Shown here piece after piece: positions 36,015 to 45,501 of a DNA stretch of 64,000 nt. The notes beneath the pieces are model-generated. The model saw only the letters and a program-made list of their open reading frames with translations, searched no databases and was not told the origin of the DNA. The position numbers were made by a program, and so were the translations under genes. Origin of the DNA: Conus ventricosus (lineage: Eukaryota; Mollusca; Gastropoda; Neogastropoda; Conidae); contig CM031628.1 of assembly GCA_018398815.1 (NCBI GenBank), positions 3,726,716 through 3,790,715 of the forward strand, read 5' to 3'. Every line of letters starts with the position of its first letter. Position 1 is the first letter of the stretch.

Positions 36015-36964
36015 CGAGAGTGTTCTTAGGCAGCACGCTGAGAGTGACAGACATTAGTAAAATGAATGAAAATTCAAGGCAGATACCAGATGCAGCATGA
36101 CTGACTTTGTCATTCCTTCTACGTCTGTTACAACAAAAAAAGTAGCATATTAAGTACAGCCACTTCCAGTACCTGTAGCAGTGTAGTGCAAGCAGTAAAT
36201 GTCCAGCAGCTCAAGTCCAGCCACAAGAGAGAGGGTTAGTAGCAATCTTGACAACGATCAGGTAAAGTCTGAGGTGATGCGGGCATTGAAAGTTGTTGAC
36301 TGCCACTACAGTTATAAATCATCTGAACAGAGCGGAGAATTGTTTAGATCAGTGTTCCCAGACAGTGACATAGCTGTCAGATTTAAATGTGGGGAAACAA
36401 GATGCTGATACCTGACAACATTTGAGTTTGATTCCCGATTTTCTTAACTGCTGCAAAAGAATGTCAAGGCTTCCTCTCAACTTGGACATGTTTTGCTCTT
36501 CGACAAGTCTTTGTACAAGCAGAACCACATGAAGCAAATGGACTTTATGATCTGCATCTGGCAGGATTATGTTGTGAAAACACATTATTTGACATCAGAG
36601 TCTTTGGGCCAGAAAGAACATGACAGACAAGTTTCAGTCTGTTTGCAAAGATTTCAATCTGAAAAAAGAGTGACTTTTTTTTTTTACAGCATTGCATAGA
36701 TGGGCCCAAAGTGATTTGGACAGTCTGTAACACCATCAGTTGTGACCTCAAAGACAACCATGAGGTTTCCTTGCTGCATGTTATAAGCTGTGGCCTACAC
36801 ACTGTGCACAATGCCTTTTGCACAGGCTGTGAAGCAACTGGTGGAAGATAGAAGAATTTCTTTCTGCAGTTTCTACTATCAAGTCATTCAGGCGAAAGTC
36901 CTTTTAAAGTGACCTGAGGTCCTGATAAGTCCTTTAAAGGTCCTTGTTTAATTACACATACTAT

Positions 36965-37095
36965 ACCGTGGCTCACTAATGCAATAAGCGGCAGCAATTT
37001 GCTATCCCTGCCCCGTATACAATAAAGTCCGTACGGACAACAAACCCCTGAAAGGGCCTCGTGCCCTCGCGCATGCTCAGAACAGTCCTCTTTTC
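36965..37095 (+). repeat. DIRS left inverted terminal repeat
   Basis: 131 bp from ACCGTGGCTCACTAATGC to CAGTCCTCTTTTC. It is the reverse complement of 44,593-44,723, differing by two single-base indels in G and T runs by my reading. Confidence 0.93.
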
Positions 37096-37568
37096 TCGGC
37101 AGCCATTTTCCCGTTAAGCCGCGTGTACACGGACAGCTAAGTATTTTTGACTTTTCTCGCAATCGATCGATTGTTGTTGCTGTTCGTTGGTGTCCTTGCT
37201 TATGTTTTCACTTAAGGGAGAAACGTACGTGAAGCGATTGGTGGTAAGGCGAGAATTAAGAAGGTTTCGTCTTTCGATTCCCACATCTCGCCGCAGGCTT
37301 CTTTGTCTCTAGCCCCGCCAATTCCTCCTCTCCCTTCAGCGTCACTTTCTCCCGAGGGTTCACCTCAACTCAGCTTCGGTTCTGTTGTCGTGACAGCGAG
37401 TCATTTCTCGCAACCCTCATTTTGTGGCGGTGATCAGCTCAGCTGCGGTTCTGCTGATCTCGCCCCTTTGCCCATAACGGTGAGCGACTCAGCCGCGGTT
37501 CTGTCGCATCCGTTAGTGCACCCTGTGTTCAGTTCAGCTGCGGTTCTACTGCTCACAGTTCGATTCCC

Positions 37569-38955
37569 ATGGCAGAATCGAAGGTGTACGGGCCCTCTAC
37601 GGAGGCGCCGGGCAATGAGGTGGACTATGCGTCACCCTCCCCTCGCCCGGTAGGCGATCCAAGGGAAGCAACTCCTGCTCAAGGGCTCGAATCTAGTTCG
37701 CCCCCGGTTGTTTCCCTTCCCCCCGCCTCATGTGTCTGCCTCTGCTTTTGGGCAGACCACCGGGGTGTCGCCCTCTTTCCCGAGCACCCCTCAGGGGACC
37801 GGCGCATTCGGCCCCCCACTTTCAGGGTTGGGCCAGCAGCCACATTCTCAGCCCCCCTATCATGGGGTCAGGGCCCTTTGCCTTGGGCGCCATGGGCCCA
37901 ATGGCAATATCCCCCGACCATGGGCTTTCCACAGCCCCCTGCTCCGGGGTTTCCCTGGTGGCCGGGTTTTATGCCCAGCCCTCCACCAGTGCAGGCATCT
38001 GCCTCCCAGGCTCCCTCTGCCCTTCCGGGGTCTGACCCCTCCCCCGGTATGTCTGGGGAACCAGCCATCCCAGGCCACTCAGGGCTCTCGCCGCGCACCG
38101 CTTCGCCGGGGGCGGCCACCCCATCGGTCTGTGGGTCCGACCTGGCGGACTCTGAGTCAGAGGATGAGGACCAGTCACCCGGTTCTTATTCTTTCCAAGA
38201 CTCGTGGCTGTTCTGGCTTCCCTGGTTCCGGAGGCAGTGTCATCCTCTCAGGAGGCCTTCTTGGCAAATGACACTATCCCCGAAGCCACTCTTCCCCTCT
38301 CCCAGGAGGACCTCCTCCTGGTCCAGGAGAGGTCAAAATCGCACGCTAGGCAGGTGTCCCTCTCAGAGCGCTGCCTTGCGGAGTGGGAAGAGTCTGCGAG
38401 GAGGGGTTTGGAGGCCATATCTGTTATGGATTCCTTTCTAGGGGGACTAGTGTCTGCCCTTAAGGATCCTGATCTGGTTCCTTAGCCATCCGCCAGTCCG
38501 CGGACCCAACTGCTGTGGTAGCCTGTATCCAGTCAATGGCTGAAGGGCTTAAGTATTCGGCTGGGGCCTTCTCTAGGCTCCATCTGAACTCAGTTCTGGC
38601 TAGGAGAGATGCGGTCCTTTTGGCATCTTCTGTGACCCGTTCTCCATCTGCCCGCGCTTCCCTAAGAGCCTGCCTGTCAAGTCAGGGTCTCTGTTCGGGA
38701 ATCACGTGCAGGCCACCATCAAGAGCCAGGCCGAGATTAGGCGTGACCTCGCCTTTCAGTCAGGCCCCCATCCCCCACGCCCTGGTTCAAAACGCAAGGC
38801 GCCAGCGCCTTTCTCGTCACCGGGTCCCTCTCAACCCAAGGGACGACGGTCATTTGGACCCCGGGGGATCAGAGGCAGGCAACCAAGCAGGGGTCGGCCT
38901 CTGGCTCGGCCGGCGGGTCCGAAAGCTCCCACGCCTCCGACGGCCCCCCCCCAAT
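37569..38955 (+). pseudogene. DIRS Gag-like ORF1, frame-broken
   Basis: A real ATG at 37,569 starts a proline/serine-rich protein that continues in changing frames to about 38,955. Proline- and glycine-rich stretches (37,700-38,100) are followed by an acidic patch (DLADSESEDEDQSPG near 38,140-38,180). Then comes a helical segment with EDLLLVQERSKSHARQVSL near 38,310-38,365. The tail is basic and proline-rich (38,760-38,955). Position before the reverse transcriptase and composition fit the ORF1 of DIRS elements. Breaks are single-base, several in C or G runs. Confidence 0.65.
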
Positions 38956-40850
38956 GACTTGCCCCCGACCTGGGTACTTCACCCCAGGGCAGTCCTGTGG
39001 GCAGTCTGTCCAGGCACCTCAGTGCCTGGGAGCGGCTTCCCGCAAGCCCTTGGGCTCTGCGGGTGATCAGGTCGGGGTTTCGTCTTCCTTGGGGTGCAGT
39101 GAAGGCTCCTCTCACGCCTTCCCCTCCCCCTTTCGCTCCTCCTCGGGATCTGGCTGCCTCTCAGGCCTTAGACCAGGAGGTCCTTTCGCTGTTAGCCAAG
39201 GGAGCCACAGAGGAAGTTCTCTTCCATTCCTCTCCGGGATTTTATGGCCGCATTTTTTGTGGTCCCCAAAGCTTCTGGAGGATGGAGACCGGTTCTAGAT
39301 CTTTCGCCCTGAACAGGTTTCTTATCGTCCTCCGTTTTCGGATGGAAACCCCCATGTCAGTCCGCGATGCCATGCATCCCGTGACTGGGTGGTATCCATC
39401 GACTTGAAGGATGCGTACTTCCATCTCTTGATCCACCCAAGGGACAGGAAGTACCTCCGCTTCGCGTGGAGAGGCCGTGTTTTTCAGTTCAGGGCTCTTC
39501 CCTTTGGACTAGCCCCGGCCCCCTGGGTTTTCACGAAGGTGGCTCGGGAACTTCGCTTGCACGTTCGGAGAAAGGAATTCGTTTGAAGGCCTATCTAGAC
39601 GATTGGCTTCTCCTTGCCTCATCCAGCACTCTGTGTTCCCAGCAAGCCCTACAGGTTTTAAGCCTCTGTCAGCAGCTGGGATTCGTTCGCAACGAGGAGA
39701 AGTCCGATCTCACCCCGTCGCAGCAGTTTCAGTTTCTGGGCATGTCCTTCCACACCACCGACTGGCTGGTCTCTCCAACCCGCCAGCGCCTGGTTCGCCT
39801 CCAGCACCTCTGGCCCACCTCCTTTCCTTGGATCAGGCGCCAGCCAGAAAGCTGGCCTCTCTTCTGGGTCTGATGGAGTCCTTGGCCCCCTTAGTGCCCC
39901 TCGGACGTCTGCACAAACACCGTTTTCAACGCCTCTTTCGCAAGCGTTGGTCTCAGGCACTGCAGTCGTGGACCTTCCGATCCCTCTCGGGCAGTGGTTC
40001 CAGTCATCGGTGGTACAATGGCACTCCCAGTCCTGGCTAGCTCAGGAGTCCCCATCTCTCCCCCTCCTCCACAGGAGGACCTGTTCACGGACGCGTCCCA
40101 GTCCGGGTGGGGTGCCCACGTCAGCTCTCTGACGGCCTCCGGGCAATGGTCCCCGAGATGGGGTCCTGGCATATCAATCGGCTGGAGCTAGAAGCCGTGT
40201 TCCAAGCCCTCAAGGAGTTTCTTCCCTTCCTGAAAGGAAAACACATTCTCCTCAACACCGACAACACGACGTGGCGTGTTATATCAACAAGCAGGGGGGG
40301 GCGCGTTCTCACTCCCTGTCCCTGAGGGCGGAACAGCTTCTTCTTTGGTGCGAGACACAATCAATCCGGATCTCGGCCAAGCATGTTCCTGGGAAGATCA
40401 ACATTCTCGCGGACTCCCTCAGCAGGTCGCACATGGTTCTTCCCTCAGAATGGACTCTCGTCCACTCGATCCTAGAACCTCTCTGGACTGTATGGTTCAA
40501 ACCACAGGTGGACCTGTTCGCCACCCCGGTTCAACCACCGTCTCCAGCTGTATGTCTCCCCAGTTCCGGATCCGGCAGCGTGGGCTGTGGACGCCCTGTC
40601 CATCCCTTGGTCCGGCCTGACGGGCTATGCCTTTCCCCCGTTCCCCATTCTGGGAAAAGTTCTCCGCAAGGCAAGGGAAGATGCAGCCACGCTTATTCTG
40701 GTGGCTCCACGCTGGCCGGCCCAAGCGTGGTTTCCGGAACTGTTACACCTGTCGCACGTGCCCCCGATACCGCTCGCCTTAAAGGCAAGGTCCCTGCTCC
40801 AGCCGCGGTCAGGCATTCCACACCGGCAATCCAAACGTGCTGCATCTTCA
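38956..40850 (+). pseudogene. DIRS reverse transcriptase and RNase H, frame-broken
   Basis: The region opens with a LSRHLSAWERLPASPWALRV block (39,000-39,060), typical of DIRS pol. VVSIDLKDAYFHLLIHPRDR lies at 39,389-39,450 and FRALPFGLAPAPWVFTKV near 39,490-39,540. The catalytic YLDDW is at 39,592-39,606 (Asp codons 39,598-39,603), and a FLGMSF-like segment near 39,735. RNase H follows with LFTDAS at 40,081-40,098 (first Asp at 40,090), the E of LELEAV near 40,185, TDNTT near 40,257, and the HVPGKINILADSLSR end at 40,383-40,427. A segment containing LFATP lies near 40,510, and VAPRWPAQAWFPELL at 40,700-40,745. At least four frame changes occur, all small indels, so no intact polyprotein is encoded in this assembly. 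Confidence 0.88.
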
Positions 40851-41357
40851 CGCCTGGCTACTGTGCAGGACGCGCTGTCTGCACGAGGCGCCTCCCCAGC
40901 GGTAATCGGCCTTGTGGAACATGCCCACAGGTCAGGCACCCAAAGTGTCTATAGTGTCCACTGGAATGGCTGGCTATCTTGGTGCTCCAGCCACGCAGTA
41001 CAGGGTTCGTACGCCCCTTGAAGACCCTTGAAAACCCTTTAAAATACAACTGGTCAAAAAGGCCCTTGAAAACCTTGAATACTGCAGATATCCCTACCAT
41101 CCCTTGAAATCCCCTTAAAAATCGTTTTCGGACCAAAACTGACCGTAACATTTGAAGACGAATCGGAGAACAAACGCGAACAAGACTTCGGACATCGATT
41201 TTCGCCTCTCGAATCGTTCTGTGTGTCGTCTGCTTTTCAAGCAAAGGGAAGCAATTCAATAGTTGGTTATCGTTTGCGCATGCGCAGTTCGACTTCCGAC
41301 AAAGTGCGCCATGCTCCCTAATCTTCGGTGAATGCGAACACTGTTGCGTCTGTCATC

Positions 41358-41890
41358 ATGCCTAAGGGAAATTGCGCATTGATCCGTTGTGGTTACAGAA
41401 GGAAGAATATCGAAGCTGGATCACTGAATGCAGAGACAACAAACATGCGTTTTTCCGTAAAGTGTGCAAAAAGACCGTTGATGTTCGGGCAGTGGGCGAA
41501 TCGCGGTTGCAAGTCACGGAAAGAGGAAAAATATGTGGAATTGGAAAACGCGAGTAGCTGGTAGTTAGTCTTACGGACTTCGTTCGGCAATCATCAAATT
41601 CATCAACATCAGGTCAGACCCTTTCCTCAGTAAGAATCGTCAGCCAATCCACAATAACAGCAAGTGGGACAGATGTGTTAAAAGTTAAAAGCTGAAGTGT
41701 TGTGGACGATTCATGCCATCAACAATCATCACAGTTTCCGATCTGCTGAAGACGACACGAAACTGTTTGCAGCAATGTTAACATATTACTCGATTGCGAC
41801 GAACTATCGGCGTGGGGAAACTAAAATTAGATATTTTGCAACTTTTGGCATTGCTCCTTTTTTCTGTTAGAACTGAAAAATGAGTGAAAT
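41358..41890 (+). pseudogene. hAT-B transposase, N-terminal remnant
   Basis: The ATG at 41,358 starts MPKGNCA. After a one-base shift, DPLWLQKEEYRSWI and VCKKTVDVRAVGESRL follow, the BED-finger region of this hAT group with one Cys and both His positions lost. Further on come EVLWTIHAINNHHSF-like text near 41,690-41,740 and YRRGETKIRYFATFGIAP near 41,800-41,855. The transposase breaks off after about 41,890. A later piece (YVMLFDESLNKDLKQKQLD) lies at about 43,100-43,165, beyond the CA tract. Not functional. Confidence 0.72.
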
Positions 41891-42060
41891 CATATACTGA
41901 ATCTTCAAATCAATCGTCACGTCGTCTCCATAGACACTGACTCGTGTGGCACATTTGTAATTAAAAAAAAAAATCCTACTTTCTTGTTTAAAAAGACAGC
42001 ATTCATACCACACCCTAGCCCTATCCCCCCCCCCCCCCCCAACTTACTTACCAGCTAGCC

Positions 42061-42062
<2 letters not shown>

Positions 42063-42091
<29 letters not shown>

Positions 42092-42132
42092 CACACACAC
42101 ACACACACACACATGACACACACACACAACAC

Positions 42133-42177
<45 letters not shown>

Positions 42178-42214
42178 CACACATACACACACACATAGAG
42201 GCACACACACACAC

Positions 42215-42252
<38 letters not shown>

Positions 42253-42272
42253 ACACACACACACACAGAAAG

Positions 42273-42313
<41 letters not shown>

Positions 42314-42424
42314 GAGAGAGAGAGACACACACAACCACACAACACACACACCAGAAAGAGACAGAGAGAGAGAGAGAGAGAGACAAACACACACACACAG
42401 ATACACACACACGACACACACACA

Positions 42425-42472
<48 letters not shown>
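42063..42472. repeat. Long (AC)n microsatellite with AG patches
   Basis: About 400 bp of CA with single-base interruptions, GCGC at 42,275-42,285 and (AG)n at 42,314-42,324 and 42,357-42,383. It lies inside hAT-B, between transposase fragments, so it grew or was inserted there after hAT-B arrived. A C-run precedes it at 42,025-42,040. Confidence 0.95.
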
Positions 42473-42473
<1 letters not shown>

Positions 42474-43084
42474 AAACTAAAAAAAACAGTTCAAAAGGCC
42501 ACTTTTGCTCCCGCATGTAATCAAGTATTTAGTATTTTTGTGTACACTACATATGATTGATATAGGTCTTGTTTGCCCATACTGTGTTTTACAGCTTGTT
42601 TGTCCAACATCCAAAACTTGATTTAAAGCATGTTACTGAAAGCATTTGAAGTCACGCACAAACCCAACCCACCCAATCTCTCTCTCTCTCTCTTCACTCC
42701 CCCACTCCCTCCCTCCCTCTCTCTTCTCTCTCTCTCTCATACTTTTTTCTAGCTTTATATTTAATTCACTTATAATGAATATGATTTCTTTTGTGTATTT
42801 GTTATTGTCATTTTGTTTAAAGCAATTAAAAAAAAGTTTAAAAAAACAAACAAACAAAAAAAAAGTTCAGTGTGGAGCTGCAGGAAGGCTACCCACGTTC
42901 ACCTTTTCAAGAGGGGTTATCCCGCTCCCGATCCTGCCCCAGAACAAGCATTAGGCTAGTCCAGGCCCGCCAACCATTCACACACACTTCCACACAACAC
43001 ATACAGTGGCTGTATTTTAAAAAGTAAAGTTTGCAGAGCTCCCTCCTGAAATGTGCCAGAGAGGGGGCCTCCGCTGCAGCTGCC

Positions 43085-43200
43085 GGAAGAGAATTAATGA
43101 ATATGTCATGCTTTTTGATGAATCATTGAATAAGGACTTGAAACAGAAGCAGCTGGACATCCCATGTCAGATACTGGTCCAGAAAGCAGATTGAAAGTTT
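43085..43200 (+). pseudogene. hAT-B transposase, LFDESLN remnant
   Basis: Short stretch encoding a VMLFDESLNKDLKQKQLDI-like piece and then a stop at about 43,190. It matches the first catalytic-Asp region of this hAT group and follows the 41,358-41,890 remnant in protein order. Confidence 0.65.
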
Positions 43201-44429
43201 TCTTTTTCTGATTTCTCATTTTCTGTATAAAGACTCATTTTTTATTTTTGTATATGATATTGAGCAAGGAAAAGACTACAGAAGTGTAATCACCTTATCA
43301 TCATGGCTGGATTACATGTGTAAGGTAATTATTCACTTTTTTTTTTCAATCGTACGGCTAAATTTGCCCCTTTAAAAATTAAAATATCCCCTTTAGAAAC
43401 CCTTGAAAAACCCTTGAATTTTTTTCCTGTGAAGAAGTGGAACCCTGCAGTATCACCTCATTCTCCTTCTCAATGCCAATTGGCGAACTACCTAGCCTTT
43501 CTGTCATCGGAGAGAAATCTTTCAGCCTCCTCTGTTAAGGTTCACAGGGCGGCTATTTCCACCACTATCCGCCAGTTAGGGGGGCCCCTCCTTCGGGGAC
43601 GACCCTCTTCTGCGGGATCTGGTCAGAGGAGCGGCCCTACAGGAGGCCCGATGCCCCGGCGTGGGATCTTTTCTTAGTCCTCTCCTCCCTCAGGCTTCCC
43701 CCTTACGAGCCCATCCGGGAGTGTTCTCTGAAATTCCTTTCCTTCAAAACAGCCTTTCTCGTTTCCCTGGCCTCAGGGAGGCGCTGCAGTGAGGTCCACG
43801 CCCTTAGTGGCCTGCCTAGGGACGTCGCTTCCGAACCGGATGGCTCGATATCTCTTCGCCTCCTCCCAGAGTTTTTAGCGAAAAACCAGTTGCCAGGTTC
43901 TTCTTCCCCGACCATCTCCATTCTTCCTCTCACTTCTATTCTCTCGCCCCGGACGACGAAGACCGCACTCTCTGTCCGGTTCGCGCTTTGCGGAGTATAG
44001 GAAACGCACGAAATCTTCTCGTTCCAAGCAGCGCCACCTGTTTCTCTCTTACAACGAAGGTTATAAGGAGGACATCAGGCGCTCTTCAATCTCTCGATGG
44101 CTGAGAGAAGTCATTAAAGCTGCGTACGCGAGACCTGAGGGGGATTTGGCTGTTTTCTCACCTAGACCTCATGAGATTAGGGCATGGGCGTCTTCGCTGG
44201 CAGTAGCTCATAATGCCAGCATTCAGGGTGTGCTAGATGCCGCATATTGGTGGTCCCCTGGCACCTTCAATCCAATTCTACCTGCGCGACGTTTCTCGTC
44301 TGCGTGATGATGGGTCTAGGGGCATCGCATCAGCTGTGGTGGCGCAACATTCCATCTCCGCCACACGATCCGGCCCTTCTTGCTCCTCCAGGCGGTAACC
44401 AGGTGAGCCCTCCTTCCAGGTAGTGCGAC

Positions 44430-44516
44430 TCTGCATTAGTGAGCCACGGTATAGTATGTGTAATTAAAAGGAAATTTTCATTCTAAAATTACGTTTAATC
44501 TAACATACTTACCGTG
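44430..44516 (+). repeat. DIRS internal complementary region
   Basis: From GCATTAGTGAGCCACGGTAT to CATACTTACCGTGGCTCAC. The left half is the reverse complement of the left element end (36,947-36,985). The right half is the reverse complement of the right element end (44,708-44,768). They meet at the AATTAAAAGGAAA word. In DIRS elements this region templates completion of the ends during replication. Confidence 0.9.
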
Positions 44517-44592
44517 GCTCACGCAGAGACCCTCCCTACCTCCCGCCTTCCTGGTTCCATCAGGAGTTCTCAGTCAGGTTTTAATATACCTC

Positions 44593-44723
44593 GAAAAGAG
44601 GACTGTTCTGAGCATGCGCGAGGCACGAGGCCCTTTCAGGGGTTTTGTTGTCCGTACGGACTTTATTGTATACGGGGCAGGGATAGCAAATTGCTGCCGC
44701 TTATTGCATTAGTGAGCCACGGT
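44593..44723 (-). repeat. DIRS right inverted terminal repeat
   Basis: Reverse complement of 36,965-37,095, followed by a 45-bp unique extension to the element end at about 44,768. Confidence 0.93.
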
Positions 44724-44796
44724 AAGTATGTTAGATTAAACGTAATTTTAGAATGAAAATTTCCTTTTTGCTTCATGCTCAACACCTGGGAACCAG

Positions 44797-44992
44797 TTAA
44801 TCAAAGTATAGCTTACAATTTACGGAACCAGCTGGTCTCCGAAACGTTTCACACAAGCGAATGTTTCATCAGAGGTATCGTTCTCCCAAAGTGTTTTGGA
44901 GCACCACAGGCCTGACAGAAATAACGATTGTCACTTTTTGACCTTGTGTTTTGTGGCCAGGCTTTTGAACAGTTTTGCTCATTCAGAGGTGC

Positions 44993-45023
<31 letters not shown>

Positions 45024-45099
45024 TGGTCATAGCTAGCATGCTGCATGCCCAGACCGACTGGATCACTGGCTGAAGGGATGCTTGCATCTGCTTCCCCAG
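44797..45099. other. Probable intron with poly-G run
   Basis: Follows hAT-A. A 29-base G run lies at 44,993-45,021. It ends in CTTCCCCAG, the acceptor of exon B. Confidence 0.5.
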
Positions 45100-45392
45100 G
45101 GAAGGGGGTGCAGGTGGAAGCGTCCCAGGGGACGGAGCTCTGCAGCCAAAGAAGCAAGACCTATTATGGTCTGAAAGCAGCGTGGACTGGCCAACTGAGA
45201 CCGAAGAGAAGGGCCAGAGTGAAGGAGCGTTTGTTCTCTGCCTGTGCATCTGGAAGACACACCCAGCTCGATGTGACGGACCATTTTGTCTGGTCCGAAA
45301 TTGTGGGGACACTTCGGGACAGGCACAAGTTTACCTGTTCACGGTTGACCCGTTTACCTGACAGCTGCTCACCCACGTTTTATGTCAGTCGG
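45100..45392 (+). CDS. Internal exon, unknown gene (exon B)
   Basis: Starts after the CTTCCCCAG acceptor (45,098-45,099) with two bases that complete the codon left open by exon A. It stays open for 97 codons and ends in phase 0 at a CGG/GTGAGC donor. The translation is basic in the middle (RPKRRARVKERLFS) and contains LDVTDHFVWSEIVGTL and SPTFYVSR. Another frame near 45,290-45,350 also reads protein-like, so an internal frame error is possible. No domain recognised. Confidence 0.45.
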
Positions 45393-45501
45393 GTGAGCGA
45401 GGATTTCCCTTCATTCTCAACAGAGCTGCTGGCACAGAAACACCCCTAGAGTGCTGAAGAGAGACTGAAGGCAGGTCCTTGCTGGTTGTCGGTTTCCCCA
45501 G

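Larger units (their letters stand above)
35344..36855 (+). pseudogene. hAT-A transposase remnant (BED finger plus N-terminal region)
   Basis: The ATG at 35,344 opens a BED-like finger of the hAT type: F-Q-D-A-W-L near 35,360, then a Cys pair near 35,435 and, beyond the insertion, an H-A-E-S-D-R-H pair at about 36,036-36,056. Further downstream come MTDFVIP near 36,095 and a conserved hAT block near 36,260-36,410 (HYSYKSSEQSGELFRSVFPD, then FKCGETRC). Next are LLFDKSLYKQ at about 36,493-36,520 and HYLTSESLG near 36,583. An MGPK and SCGLHTVHNAFCTG-like segment follows at about 36,700-36,835. The order matches animal hAT transposases with LFDESLN and LHTVHNAF motifs. Stops and frameshifts are present and the dimerisation C-terminus is absent, so it cannot make a transposase. 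Confidence 0.75.
41001..43447 (+). mobile_element. hAT-B transposon relic inside the DIRS recombinase gene
   Basis: The left end is CAGGGTTCGTACGCCCC at 41,001 and the right end GTGGAACCCTG at 43,447, an inverted match of CAGGGTTC. CAGTA flanks it on both sides (40,996-41,000 and 43,448-43,452), and deleting the segment rejoins the recombinase frame. Subterminal CCCTTGAAAACCCTT-type words occur at both ends. It carries transposase fragments and a long CA tract. Together with the TTAAT flank of hAT-A this suggests a hAT lineage using 5-bp target duplications (6 bp if a shared G is counted). Confidence 0.85.
40851..44398 (+). pseudogene. DIRS tyrosine recombinase, split by hAT-B
   Basis: The N-terminal part (LATVQDALSARGASP to NGWLSWCSSHAV) ends at 41,000, where hAT-B is inserted. 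It resumes at 43,448-43,452 with SPHSPSQCQLANYLAFLSSE. Catalytic landmarks of the phage-integrase family follow: Arg in ASGRRCSEVHAL (codons 43,779-43,784), HEIRAWASSLA with His/Arg at 44,170-44,181, and the nucleophile Tyr in FIQFYLRD at 44,279-44,281. The stop is TAA at 44,396-44,398. An extra A just before FIQ and other small indels shift the frame. The enzyme normally integrates the circular DNA intermediate; here it is inactivated by the insertion. Confidence 0.88.
36947..44768 (+). mobile_element. DIRS-type tyrosine-recombinase retrotransposon, full length
   Basis: The whole DIRS architecture is visible. Inverted terminal repeats lie at 36,965-37,095 and 44,593-44,723. Unique end extensions are TTTAATTACACATACTATAC on the left and GTAAGTATGTTAGATTAAAC through AATTTCCTTTT on the right. 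An internal complementary region at 44,430-44,516 contains the reverse complements of both extreme ends side by side. Between them lie a Gag-like region, reverse transcriptase, RNase H and tyrosine recombinase. There is no target duplication, only a shared T-run at the junctions, as expected for recombinase-mediated insertion. Without hAT-B the element is about 5.4 kb, the usual DIRS size. It lies in the 3' part of hAT-A. The element was once complete; this copy is broken by indels and by hAT-B. Confidence 0.93.
34641..44796 (+). mobile_element. hAT-A transposon relic, host of nested insertions
   Basis: The left end reads TAGGGTTCGTACGGGCC, close to the CAGGGTTCGTAC ends of hAT-B and hAT-C. 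It is followed by repeated GGTCCTTTTA-like subterminal words that recur at 36,896-36,945 near the right end. The right end reads CACCTGGGAACCAG, a weak inverted match (CTGGTTCCC). TTAAT flanks both sides (34,636-34,640 and 44,797-44,801), a 5-bp candidate target duplication. Removing the 528-bp element (35,487-36,014) and the DIRS (36,947-44,768) leaves about 1.8 kb. It keeps the BED-type finger and the start of the transposase and lacks the rest, so it is non-autonomous. hAT membership is well supported; the exact right boundary is inferred. Confidence 0.6.

Noticed and set aside
42048..42520. Cys/Val-rich and Thr/His-rich frames of about 135-153 codons
   Set aside because: Translations of the (AC)n tract.
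36947..44768. LTR retrotransposon or integrated virus
   Set aside because: The ends are inverted, not direct, repeats. There is a tyrosine recombinase instead of a DDE integrase, and no protease or envelope is seen, so it is a DIRS element.
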